Position numbers and translations under genes: made by a program
Notes under the pieces: model-generated
Database searches by the model: none
Told to the model about the DNA's origin: nothing
The model's input: the letters and a program-made list of their open reading frames with translations, nothing else
From: Neoarius graeffei
Taxonomy: Eukaryota > Chordata > Actinopteri > Siluriformes > Ariidae
Direction of reading: 5' to 3'
NCBI RefSeq assembly: GCF_027579695.1
Contig: NC_083571.1
Location: forward strand, 92,924,686 to 92,988,685
Length of the DNA: 64,000 nucleotides
In this document: one piece after another, positions 10,563 to 19,958 of the stretch
Position numbering within the stretch: position 1 is the first letter of the stretch
Layout: every line of letters starts with the position of its first letter

Positions 10563-11881
10563 AGGGATAGTTTGGGATTTTTGACATGAATCTGTATGGC
10601 ATCCCCATCAATAGTGTCGTGCAAACACACTGACTTACCCCTGACAGCATCCTGTGAGTCCAGTTTTGGTCCAGACAAAAGTAGTCCGGCAAGTTTGTTG
10701 GGGTCACGAAAGTAAAACGTTTTTCGTCTCAAAACAGTACGTGTTCAAAAGAGTGATATATTTGCATCACAAAACCGTTGCCAAATAAAAAGTCAGACCT
10801 CGAAATCGCTTGGCACTATTTTCTCTCCCTCGGTATCACTGCGCGCTGCCGACTTCATCCAGCTGCGGCTCCAGCTTCAAGGATAAGCTGGAGCCGCATA
10901 AGTAGGAGTCCCGGCGGGTGGTTTGTATTCGATTCGTTTATATCCCGACCTTGTCAGCTGTCAGATTTATGTTCATGGACCCGGTAAGCTGGTAAATAAT
11001 ATTTATTTATTTTTTTCTTTACCAAATTCTAACAGAAAACGAGAGCGCCCGAAAGGGAAAACCGAGCCGAGCCGCCTCACGGCTGTAATGCAAATTGCTT
11101 TCCTCCTCAGTATACAAGTGCGTTTCCATGGCAGGGAAAAAGAAACTACCACTGCTGCCTATGTAGTGCCCTATTTATACAAATAGGAGTCATTCAGGAT
11201 TCAGCCATGACACGGAGCAAAAACATGGCTGAATCCTGAATGACTCCTATTTGTATAAATAGGGCACTACATAGGCAGCAGTGGTAGTTTCTTTTTCCCT
11301 GCCATGGAAGCGCACTTGTATACTGAGGAGGAAAGCAATTTGCATTACAGCCGTGAGGCGGCTCGGCTCGGTTTTCCCTTTCGGGCGCTCTCGTTTTCTG
11401 TTAGAATTTGGTAAAGAAAAAAATAAATAAATATTATTTACCAGCTTACCGGGTCCATGAACATAAATCTGACAGCTGACAAGGTCGGGATATAAACGAA
11501 TCGAATACAAACCACCCGCCGGGACTCCTACTTATGCGGCTCCAGCTTATCCTTGAAGCTGGAGCCGCAGCTGGATGAAGCCGGCAGCGCGCAGTGATAC
11601 CGAGGGAGAGAAAATAGTGCCAAGCGATTTCGAGGTCTGACTTTTTATTTGGCAACGGTTTTGTGATGCAAATATATCACTCTTTTGAACACGTACTGTT
11701 TTGAGACGAAAAACGTTTTACTTTCGTGACCCCAACAAACTTGCCGGACTACTTTCGTCTGGACCAAAACTGGACAAGAACTGGACTCACAGGATGCTGT
11801 CAGGGGTAAGTCAGTGTGTTTGCACGACACTATTGATGGGGATGCCATACAGATTCATGTCAAAAATCCCGAACTATCCCT
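10563..11881. mobile_element. Giant palindromic TTAA element, about 655-bp arms
   Basis: Left arm 10563-11203 and right arm 11230-11881 are reverse complements around an axis at about 11216. Reading frames mirror exactly (10778-10987 with 11446-11655; 10923-11186 with 11247-11510). By eye I see about three single-base differences and one 11-base duplication (ACAAGAACTGG, near 11776). The loop is only about 26 bases. The termini AGGGATAGTTTGGG and CCCGAACTATCCCT are flanked by TTAA at 10559-10562 and 11882-11885. A diverged single arm occurs at 38850-39085. Confidence 0.9.
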
Positions 11882-12220
11882 TTAATATGGACCCAAACAA
11901 GTTTTGCTTTAACATTGAATATGGAACAAGCAACGCTTATTACTATACAATATATAACAATAGTGCAGACATGCTAAATCGAATTTCAAATAAAAAAAAC
12001 CACATCAATGGCATTAATTTATTAAATGAAATTTAAATAAAAATCGTATGCCTTTTTTCTATGTGCAGCCTTCTGATTTAAATATCAAAATAAACGTTTT
12101 CCACAGGCTAATAATTTTAAAAATAAAACAACAATCAACCATTCAAGCCCATGCCTTGGAGTAGCAAGAAAAAGTGCATAAAGAAAAGGTTAATTATTGC
12201 TCAGTTTGCTACACACTGAT

Positions 12221-12792
12221 CTAATCTGATGTGCCCAAGCCAGATACCTGGCATCTCTTCTTGGATGCTAGTTCATCAATGTCTGGGCTCAGGCTCTGAG
12301 CTGAGGAAATCCTCAGTATCGAGCGAAGGTGTTCATCAGTCAGACGTCTCCTGTGAGATGTTTTGGTCATCTTCATTGAGCAGAAAAGTTGCTCACGTAG
12401 ATAAGTGCTGCCGAACATGGAGAGCATCTGAGCAGCTTGGGTGCGGAGCTGAGGCATTGTGTCAGGGATGAACTGTGGAAACTGTGCGGCGCCCACAGCA
12501 TCATACTTTGACTTCAGCGTGTCATTACACTGGAGTTCAATCAGCTCCATTTGGAGGTTGGTTGGTACGTTTTCCACATCAACTGCGAAGGGATTACTGA
12601 GCAGTGCAAACCTACATTTCTGGACATCAAAGTCGGCAAATCGCCGGCTAAACTCAGCGCCAAGTACTCCTTAGTTATAGCCACGTTGACTCCACAAACA
12701 AGACAAACGGGTCTGTCTTTTACAAATGTAAACAGATATTCTTCCTCGCACCTGTTCAGAAAGCTCCGGTTTTCTGCCTTTCTTTTCGCCAT
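12221..12792 (-). pseudogene. Deleted hAT transposase, GTF2IRD2-like
   Basis: From ATG 12792 the frame gives MAKRKAENRSFLNRCEEEY, then VKDRPVCLVCGVNVAITKEY, the N-terminal part with a C-x2-C finger half. After about 12670 the family sequence continues in another frame (AEFSRRFADFDVQKCRFALL, NPFAVDVENVPTNLQMELIE) through the C-terminal dimerisation region (AAQMLSMFGSTYLREQLFC, then SHRRRLTDEHLRSILRIS) to a stop at 12221. The catalytic middle is gone and the junction is out of frame, so this is a non-functional remnant. Fish genomes often annotate intact relatives as GTF2IRD2-like proteins. Confidence 0.8.
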
Positions 12793-13635
12793 TTTTGGGA
12801 AGGGGTAGCACGGTGAAAGTTGTAGCGTGAAGTCGCTATGGCAACTGTCCGTTTGTTGTTGAACGTTTGGACGTCCTACTGCGTTTCTGGGTCCTGTCCT
12901 GATTGACGCGCCAAAACAACAGCAGAGCATTATGGGATTTGTAGTATTAGTGGTGAATGCGCTGTATACACAAATCCGACGAGTAGTCATTTGGGATTGT
13001 CTCGCGGGCCAAATATAATTACACTGCGGGCCCAATTTGGCCCGCGGGCCAGAGTTTGCCACCCATGCTTAAAGGTTTAATAAATGTCAAATAGGTTTGG
13101 CTTCATTCAGCACATGTGTATTAAGTGGCTGTGAAAGCGAGGGATGGGTTATACCACTGATTTTCTTTTCAATTTGATACCAATAAGGCTGGTATCGCAA
13201 TACCAATACTTTCAAGGCATCAGGCATACTTTTAGGGCATCAGGATGGATCAGGCAGGTCAGCATCTCGGTCTCAGATTTGACATGTAACTCAGAGGGAC
13301 AGACAGAGTGGGGTGGGGTGGGGGGAGAGAAAACACAGGTTGTTAGGTATGCCCAATGTCCCCTGATGAGTAAGGACAGTATACATTTTGCGCTGAGTGC
13401 AAGCAGGGACTCCGGCAAAACTAACTATGACAACATAACTAAAAGGGGAGAGCCAGAAGGTAACACAGGCATGCGGGAGCCCCGGGACATAAAGCAGCAG
13501 CCATTACACCATCAACAAACTCGAGTGAGCAAGCGAGTGGGGACTGACAGCATCCATACATCCCAGTTTACCAAAACACTGTCTGAGGATCCTCCAGATC
13601 TACTCCTTTACCTCATAAACAACATTAACAAAAGG

Positions 13636-14457
13636 CTTGACTAAACAGATATGTTTTCAGCCTAGACTTAAACGCTGAGACTGTGTCTGATTCCTGAACA
13701 CTACTTGGAAGGCTGTTCCATAACTGTGGGGCTTTGTAAGAAAAGGCTCTGCCCCCTGATGCAACCTTCACTATACGAAGTACCAGCAGATAGCCTGCAC
13801 CTTTTGATCTAAGTAGGCGTGGCGGGTCATAAAGGACCAGAAGTTCGCTCAGGTTCTGTGGTGCGAGACCATTCAGTGCTTTATTTTATAATCAGTACGA
13901 AATTTGATTGGGAGCCAATGCAGTGTGGATAAGACAGGGGTGATGTGGTCATATCTTCTAGTTCTAGTAAGGACTCTTGCTGCTGCATTTTGAACTGACT
14001 GGAGCTTGTTTATGCACTTATTGGAACATCCAGACAGTAATAATCCAACCTAGAGGTAACAAAATCATGAATTAGTTTTTCTGCGTCATGTCGTGGCATT
14101 AAATTTCTTATCTTAGCAATGTTTCTGAGATGAAAGAAAGCTATCCGGGTAATGTTATCGATGTGAGTTTCAAACGAAAGACTGGGGTCAATAATCACCC
14201 CGAGGTCTTTTACTGCTGCACATGAAGAAACGGAAACAGGCCATCCAGAGTTACTGTGTAATCAGAAAACCTATTTCTAGCTGCATGTGGTCCTAGTACA
14301 AGTCTTGTCAGAGTTAAGCAGAAGGAAGTTAATAAGCATCCAGTGTCTAATGTCCTTCACACGTTCCTCAATTCTATTAAGCTGGTGTCTCTCATCAGGT
14401 TTTGCAGAAACATACAACTGTGTGTCATCAGCATAACAGTGGAAACTAATACAATGT
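13636..14457 (-). mobile_element. L2-like LINE, 3' part
   Basis: Minus-strand frames contain HCYADDTQLYVSAKPDE (reverse-transcriptase YADD block, frame at 14277-14468) and PSLSFETHIDNITRIAFFHL (14010-14198), in the order seen in L2/CR1-type fish LINEs. The frame continues across the hAT insertion into 17466-17550. The non-coding 3' part toward 13636 is the widespread fish LINE tail (ATATGTTTTCAGCCTAGAC). Confidence 0.75.
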
Positions 14458-14465
14458 TTATGAAT

Positions 14466-15019
14466 CACAGGTGGCTTCTCCAGTGAGGAGAGGGAGGAAG
14501 ATCCTCCTTAAAAATTCTAAGAATAAAAAGTCGAAATTGTCTTGACCAATTTAATGAATTGCTGTCCTTGAATATTACTATTTTACTGCCAAATACGACA
14601 TGTACATTATATTCGTTTCTCTGGGTGAAATTACATTAGCACCCCCTATCGCTCGCTATTAGAAATTACTGCACGGAGGATCTTCCTCCCTTCGGCTCCC
14701 ATTCACTCCGATTCAAACAGTCTCCGGCACTGGCGGCTCGTGGTTAACATAGACTTCAATGAGAGAGAGGAGGAAAATCCTCCTCTAAGAGGGTGGGACT
14801 AGCTAAGAGATCTGACAAGTGCTACAAAATATCAACCAATAGGCTGCAGCCCTAGTTGCGCAATGAACCAATAAGTAGAGGCCTTAGCTGCCTGGGGGGA
14901 GGGGTTATCTTATCAAACTTAACTTCTAGATCCGGTGACTCGGGCACTTCGGCAGTCAGAGTGAGAACGGCGAGGTGGAAGTGGATTGACTATGTTATAG
15001 ATATTCTACGAATAAAGTA
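14466..15019. promoter_or_regulatory. Left subterminal region of the hAT: palindromic motifs and presumed promoter
   Basis: GGGAGGAAGATCCTCC at 14492-14507, its exact reverse complement at 14675-14690, and GGAGGAAAATCCTCC at 14769-14783 form a set of palindromic boxes. An internal copy of a TIR-like word, CACTGGCGGCTCGTGG, lies at about 14727. hAT transposases bind subterminal repeats, so these are candidate binding sites. The transposase promoter should also lie here, but no TATA box is obvious. Confidence 0.55.
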
Positions 15020-17161
15020 ATGGAAACAGAGGACGTGGTGAATGTTTTGCTTGCAAAACCCTTCCATGGGCTGAGCTACAGTGAAAAATCAGCCATCAAA
15101 GCAGCAGGTAGACCAACCCCTAAAATCGAAATCACAAAACCCAATGGCAAAGGCAGTACAGTGAATGCTACATGGTTTGCTAGGTACACATGGCTCACTG
15201 GTAGCGTTACCACCCATCGATTATATTGCTGGCCCTGTTTGCTAATGAACAATGCCAAATCACAAGCGTGGAGTGTTCATGGTTTCAATGATTTAAAAAA
15301 TCTAGATAGGGCAACCAAACGCCATGAGAAGTGTCAAGACCACGTTGGTGCTGCTATCCGACTGTCCTTACTAGGCACCATGCCAATAGATAGGGTGGTA
15401 GACGAGGGTGTGCGGCTGCAAATCCAGCAGCACAATGCTAAAGTGAGTCGCAATAGAGAGGTATTAAAACGTCTGATAGATGCAACAGCCTACCTAGGCA
15501 TGCAAGAGTTGTCACTGAGGGGACATGAAGAAGGGGGGAATTCGGACAATAAGGGCAATTACAGGGAGCTAGCGGAGGTTATTGCTCGCTATGATCGTGT
15601 TCTGGCAGAGCATCTGGAAAGTTCGACTGTCTTCACAGGCATGTCAAAAACAATCCAGAATGATCTAATATCCGCTATAGCTGGTTCAATTAATTCAGAA
15701 ATCCAAAAGCAACTTAACACGGCACCCTTCTTCTCGTGGCAAATCGACGAGACCACAGACATAAGCTGTCATTCACAACTGTCTGTCATCTTGCGCTATG
15801 TCGATAATCAAGGTACAATTCAGGAACGCTTTCTAGGATTTTTTGATGTGTCCAGTGGTCGCAGTGCACAATCCTTGTTCGATTTCGTGCAGACTGGGTT
15901 GTCAGGTTTCAATTTCAAGGATAAACTTGTCGCTCAGACTTACGATGGTGCCACGGTCATGGCCTCGGACTTGAATGGCCTTCAGGCTAAAGTGAGAGAA
16001 TTGGCTCCCTGTGCAACATTTGTCCACTGCTATGCACATCGCTTAAACCTAGTTTTAAGTCAGGGTGTTAAGACCATTCCCCAAGCAAAATACTTCTTTG
16101 CTCACTTGGGTGGCTTCACGTCTTTTTTCTCCAAGTCCAGCAAGAGGGTTTCTTTACTCGAGGAGTTCAGTTGCGCCCGCATTCCCCGGAGCGCTCCCAC
16201 TCGCTGGAACTTTTCCTCTAGGGTCGTGAACACGGTTGCTTCAAATTATGACGAACTACTTCAGATTTTCGAGAACATTACTGAGCGCCCAATGATGGAT
16301 GATGAGACAATACGTTTAGCTGATGGCTTGAGGTCGAAAATGCAAGAGTTTGAATTTGCGTTTTTACTCTTCACTTTTGAGCAGTTGTTTTCGCACACTG
16401 ACGTGGTGTTTGACATCTTGCAGCACAAATCCATGGATGTCGCCTTTTGCAAACGGCGAATAGAGAATCTCCTGCAAATATTGGATGAGCTAAAAGTACA
16501 GAGCGCCTTTGACAAAATCTACGCCAGGGCTGCGTCTCTAACAGAAGACCCTGACTTGTCTCACAGGGTCAAAAGAAGGCTGCTTAATCCCCGTCAGTCC
16601 TACAGAGCACTTTATGATTCCATCCACGACAACTTGCGCACTCAAATAACTCAGCGCTTTCAACACCTCGACCGCTTGCGCTTCATGGAGCTTTTGGATG
16701 CGGCGAAATTCGACTCGTTCAAAATATCATTTCCTACGCAGCTACTGTCAAATTTGATGGAGACATATGGCCACCTTTTTGATCAAGAAAAGCTGAGAAT
16801 CGAACTGCAGCATTTTTATCACAATGCAGAAATAAATTCATCAAGAAAAATTTGCGATGCCCTTGGCTTCATGAAGTCCAGTGGTCTTGATGGGGCGATG
16901 CCACAGTTGTACAGGCTCATGTCCCTGATTGGAACAATTGGCGCAACCTCTGCAGGGGTTGAAAGGAGTTTTTCGTGCCTCAAGAGAATTAAAACGTACA
17001 CACGCAACGCAATGGGGCAGGAGAGATTAAAACATCTGGCCATTATTTCAATTGAAAAAAAGATTCTCAAGACACTCCAAAAAGATCCAGCGTGGTACGA
17101 TCAGGTCACAGATAGATTTGCAAATCAGACAGCACGGAGAATTGACTTGATATATAAATAG
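15020..17161 (+). CDS. hAT transposase, 713 aa, intact (TTF-type finger, ZMYM1-like)
   Basis: This is an uninterrupted 713-codon frame. Residues about 50-80 form a TTF-type zinc finger (WFARYTWLTG... YCWPCLLM) with His and Cys continuing to about residue 110 (RHEKCQDH). The RNase-H-like catalytic core shows WQIDETTDIS with Asp243, AQTYDGATVM with Asp309, the hAT-specific C337-x2-H340 (FVHCYAHRLNL) and SAGVERSFSCLKRIKTY with Glu648, giving a complete DDE set. The C-terminal hAT dimerisation segment is residues about 640-690. The length suits an autonomous hAT. The protein should cut out its own element and reinsert it with 8-bp duplications. The start is preceded by ATAAAGTA and is the first Met. 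No stop, frameshift or missing catalytic residue is visible. Domesticated ZMYM-like host genes exist, but this copy sits between terminal repeats and a target duplication, so it is a transposon gene. Confidence 0.92.
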   Translation: METEDVVNVLLAKPFHGLSYSEKSAIKAAGRPTPKIEITKPNGKGSTVNATWFARYTWLTGSVTTHRLYCWPCLLMNNAKSQAWSVHGFNDLKNLDRATKRHEKCQDHVGAAIRLSLLGTMPIDRVVDEGVRLQIQQHNAKVSRNREVLKRLIDATAYLGMQELSLRGHEEGGNSDNKGNYRELAEVIARYDRVLAEHLESSTVFTGMSKTIQNDLISAIAGSINSEIQKQLNTAPFFSWQIDETTDISCHSQLSVILRYVDNQGTIQERFLGFFDVSSGRSAQSLFDFVQTGLSGFNFKDKLVAQTYDGATVMASDLNGLQAKVRELAPCATFVHCYAHRLNLVLSQGVKTIPQAKYFFAHLGGFTSFFSKSSKRVSLLEEFSCARIPRSAPTRWNFSSRVVNTVASNYDELLQIFENITERPMMDDETIRLADGLRSKMQEFEFAFLLFTFEQLFSHTDVVFDILQHKSMDVAFCKRRIENLLQILDELKVQSAFDKIYARAASLTEDPDLSHRVKRRLLNPRQSYRALYDSIHDNLRTQITQRFQHLDRLRFMELLDAAKFDSFKISFPTQLLSNLMETYGHLFDQEKLRIELQHFYHNAEINSSRKICDALGFMKSSGLDGAMPQLYRLMSLIGTIGATSAGVERSFSCLKRIKTYTRNAMGQERLKHLAIISIEKKILKTLQKDPAWYDQVTDRFANQTARRIDLIYK

Positions 17162-17465
17162 GGAGCCTCAATCAGTTGGCCTGAATCATTCCTTAACATC
17201 AATGTTTGTCTTAAACACGGCTATATCCCATGTAAATAGTTGTGAAATAATGTTATTGTTGTTCTTTTACTTGTTGACTGTTGCCAGTTGTTTGACACCG
17301 TGGAAAGGATGTTAATGAATTATTCAGGAAAAACTATTATCAACTCAACCCGTGCGTGTAACTATAGCCGGTCCAGCAGGTGCGGTCGCATTGGGGCCCG
17401 TGACCTTCAACCAAGCATTCCTTCCTCCCTCACTTTTACAAAAGCCAGCCGCCACTGTTATGAAT

Positions 17466-17552
17466 ATCATCACCCAGAGGTAACACATATAAAGAAAAAA
17501 GCAGTGGGCCAAAGACAGAACCTTGTGGAACACCAAACTTTACCTCAGTATG
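17466..17552 (-). mobile_element. L2-like LINE, part beyond the hAT insertion
   Basis: The reverse complement reads [18 protein letters not shown] and then [11 protein letters not shown], the reverse-transcriptase block that normally precedes HCYADD. It joins in frame to 14457 once the hAT and one duplication are removed. The LINE ends near 17552, a typical 5' truncation. Confidence 0.8.
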
Positions 17553-17640
17553 TCTAGAAAAAAAAAAAATCACCATTTACATCAACATTCTGATAGTGTT
17601 GTCCATCATCTGTCCGTCGTCGTCGTCCACATTTCACGAA

Positions 17641-18062
17641 AATCGCTTCTTCTCTCTCAGTTCTTCACTGATTTTTATTCTTTTTGGCAGGAAGGTAGCT
17701 CTGCCTGGGATGCATATGGCTTCTACCCAGATTTGCATAGTTGCAATTAATAATGAAGATGTGGAGTAATTAAGCCCTAACGAGCAGTTTCCACACACAT
17801 CGCTTCTTCTCCCTCAATTCTTCACCGATTTTGATTCTTTCTGGCATGAAGGTAGGGGCACCTAGGGTCCATATAACTTCTACCCAGATTTACTTAATTA
17901 CAATTATTAATGAAGTTATGGATTAATTAAGCCTTAATGAGCAGTTCAATAAAAATCAACAACTTCTCAGTCAATTCCTCGCCATTTTGGATTCTTTCTG
18001 GCAAATAGGTCGGTATTCCTAGGGTGTATATAGCTTCTGTATGTAGCTTGTCTATAGTGTAT
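17641..18062. repeat. Degenerate tandem repeat, about 160-bp unit, nearly three units
   Basis: Units begin near 17641, 17799 and 17955. Shared blocks include ATCGCTTCTTCTC, TTCTTCACYGATTTT, TTCTGGCA.GAAGGTAG, ACTTCTACCCAGATTT, AATTATTAATGAAG and TTAAGCCYTAAYGAGCAG. The third unit is more diverged. No gene is present. Confidence 0.75.
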
Positions 18063-18087
18063 ATAACTTGTAACATTTATTGCGCAA

Positions 18088-18635
18088 GGTGGCCCACTTT
18101 AGATCGTTCCTTCTGGACTGGACGGGGCCAGAGTGAGCTACGCCATCATTGACGGGTCTCATTGTACTCCCGTTTTGAGGAGGGGGAGGGGGGTATACTG
18201 GATTATCTCTGTCCGTCCTTATCTCCGTCCATCCGAAACACCCTTTTTCTCAGCAACCACAAATCATAGCTACTTGGTACCAAACTTCAGCTTGGGGTTC
18301 TATACCGTGTACCGTTTTCAGGTCTGTCGCACATCGACTTCCTGTTTACCGACTGAATGTATTTACGAAACATATAGGGTGGATTTTGACGCTGTTTCAA
18401 GAAGCAAAATGCTATTTCAAAATGACAGTTTACCAGGATGCTATGTGAAATCCCTGGGGAGAGACACGGCTCTTTACTTATTTGTTTCAGGGTTAATTAT
18501 TTGTTGAAGTCAACATTCATAATAAGTGTCCTGTTCCATCGATTGCTTTCATTCTGATATAAGTGAGAGTGGGGGGATACGTACAGTAAGTGAGCAGTAG
18601 CTCACAGATCTTGTTTTCTAGATACTTTGGGCCAC
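18088..18635. repeat. Unassigned segment with inverted ends GGTGGCCCA
   Basis: AGGTGGCCCACTTTAGATC at about 18088 and GATACTTTGGGCCACCT near 18633 are inverted relatives. This suggests the ends of a non-autonomous element that follows the tandem array. No target duplication was recognised, and the frames inside are not protein-like. Confidence 0.35.
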
Positions 18636-19009
18636 CTTTGCTGGGGACAGAGCTTCATGAACATGGGTGGGAATGGGCTGGTGGGTTCAAGGAGAAAAAA
18701 AAAATACACGTATCAATTCCACCTACTTAACTGCAGCTCGGCTGGTTTCTACAAATGTAAACCAGCAAGACTAATAGAGCAGCTTATGTTAATGCCTGTA
18801 TGAGGCTTTTTCTTCTTATGAAAATGGCACTGTTTCAATGCAGGGTTACTTCAGGCTGTTCATATGGCAACAGGACTGGGGCTGTAGTAGTGCAGGCTGG
18901 AATGGGTTCTTAAAGTAATGTTACCACACATGCTTTAAAGCCCATAGTGTACTGTATACAGGTGCATACTCTAGTTCTTAAAAAGGAGATTTTTTTTTTT
19001 ACCTGTTGA

Positions 19010-19752
19010 TAGGCAAGGCAAGTTTATTTGTATAGCGCATTTCATACACACATGCAATTCATGTGTCTCATCTCATTATCTCTAGCTGCTTTATCCTTCT
19101 ACAGGGTCGCAGGCAAGCTGGAGCCTATCCCAGCTGACTACGGGCGAAAGGCGGGGTACACCCTGGACAAGTCGCCAGGTCATCACAGGGCTGACACATA
19201 GACACAGACAACCATTCACACTCACATTCACACCTACGGTCAATTTAGAGTCACCAGTTAACCTAACCTGCATGTCTTTGGACTGTGGGGGAAACCGGAG
19301 CACCCGGAGGAAACCCACGCGGACACGGGGAGAACATGCAAACTCCACACAGAAAGGCCCTCGCCGGCCCCGGGGCTCGAACCCAGGACCTTCTTGCTGT
19401 GAGGCGACAGCGCTAACCACTACACCACTGTGCCGCCCGCAATTCAATGTGCTTCACAAAAAATAAAAGCATAAGAACAGTAACAAAGAATTAAAGTAAA
19501 ATCATTAAAATCCAAGATTAAAAAGAAATTAAAATAAAGTAAAATCATTAAAATCAAAATTAAAAGAAATTATATTAAAGGAAATTAATTACACTTTAGG
19601 TAAAAATTAGTCAAGTGAAAGCATCTGAAAACAGCTTTGTCTTGAGCCTGGATTTAAAACTAACAACAGTAGGAGCATTTTTGATATCATCTGGAAGTTG
19701 GTTCCAAAGCTTAGCAGCATAGCAACTAAAGGCTGCTTCAACAGCAGTGTGA
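19010..19752 (-). mobile_element. LINE 3' tail (minus), interrupted by a SINE
   Basis: GGCAAGGCAAGTTTATTTG at 19013 and GTATAGCGCATTTCATACAC are the usual fish LINE tail. After the SINE it continues as CAATTCAATGTGCTTCAC and a region with ACAGCTTTGTCTTGAGCC up to about 19752. No intact coding region remains. Confidence 0.6.
19066..19438 (-). mobile_element. SINE-A, full length, minus orientation
   Basis: Same SINE family. The target duplication GCAATTCATGTG (19054-19065) pairs with GCAATTCAATGTG (19439-19451), differing by one base. It carries the shorter TAGAAGGATAAAGC tail variant. Inserted in a LINE tail. Confidence 0.9.
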
Positions 19753-19958
19753 ACAGCTGATCACACTGAGGTGCTCGCTGACCGTCGATATTTATTAGTT
19801 TGGTCCTGCGTTTCCTTTCCTTCGCAACATAACGTCTTTTCTTCGGTCTTTCACGTTTCATTCGCATGCTCGCGTCCTCCATTTTTCTCTCCTGTTTCAA
19901 ATTTATATCCCACAATGCCTTGCATGAACAGGGAAAGCCCACCATGTGATGCATGACG

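Larger units (their letters stand above)
10475..13067 (-). mobile_element. hAT element (Charlie / GTF2IRD2-like), internally deleted
   Basis: The ends CAGGGGTGTCAAACTC (10475) and GAGTTTGCCACCCATG (13067) are inverted. They are flanked by CTTTAAGG (10467-10474) and CTTAAAGG (13068-13075), 8-bp duplications differing at one base. Both subterminal regions contain the GGGCCAAA and GCGGGCC words usual for this group. The minus strand encodes the two ends of a GTF2IRD2-like hAT transposase, and a large palindromic TTAA element is inserted at 10563-11881. Confidence 0.85.
14466..17457 (+). mobile_element. Complete hAT element with intact transposase (ZMYM1-like group)
   Basis: It is flanked by a perfect 8-bp duplication TTATGAAT at 14458-14465 and 17458-17465. 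Removing the 2992-bp insert rejoins the reverse-transcriptase frame of the host LINE exactly (LGDDI-HKHCISFHCYADD). The termini are CACAGGTGGCT (left) and AGCCGCCACTG (right), inverted with several mismatches. Three GGAGGAA/TCCTCC palindromes sit in the left 320 bp. The single gene is 15020-17161. Confidence 0.93.

Noticed and set aside
10778-11655. Mirror-image frames of 69 and 87 codons
   Set aside because: They are identical because the DNA is a palindrome. They show no domain and no codon bias suggestive of coding.
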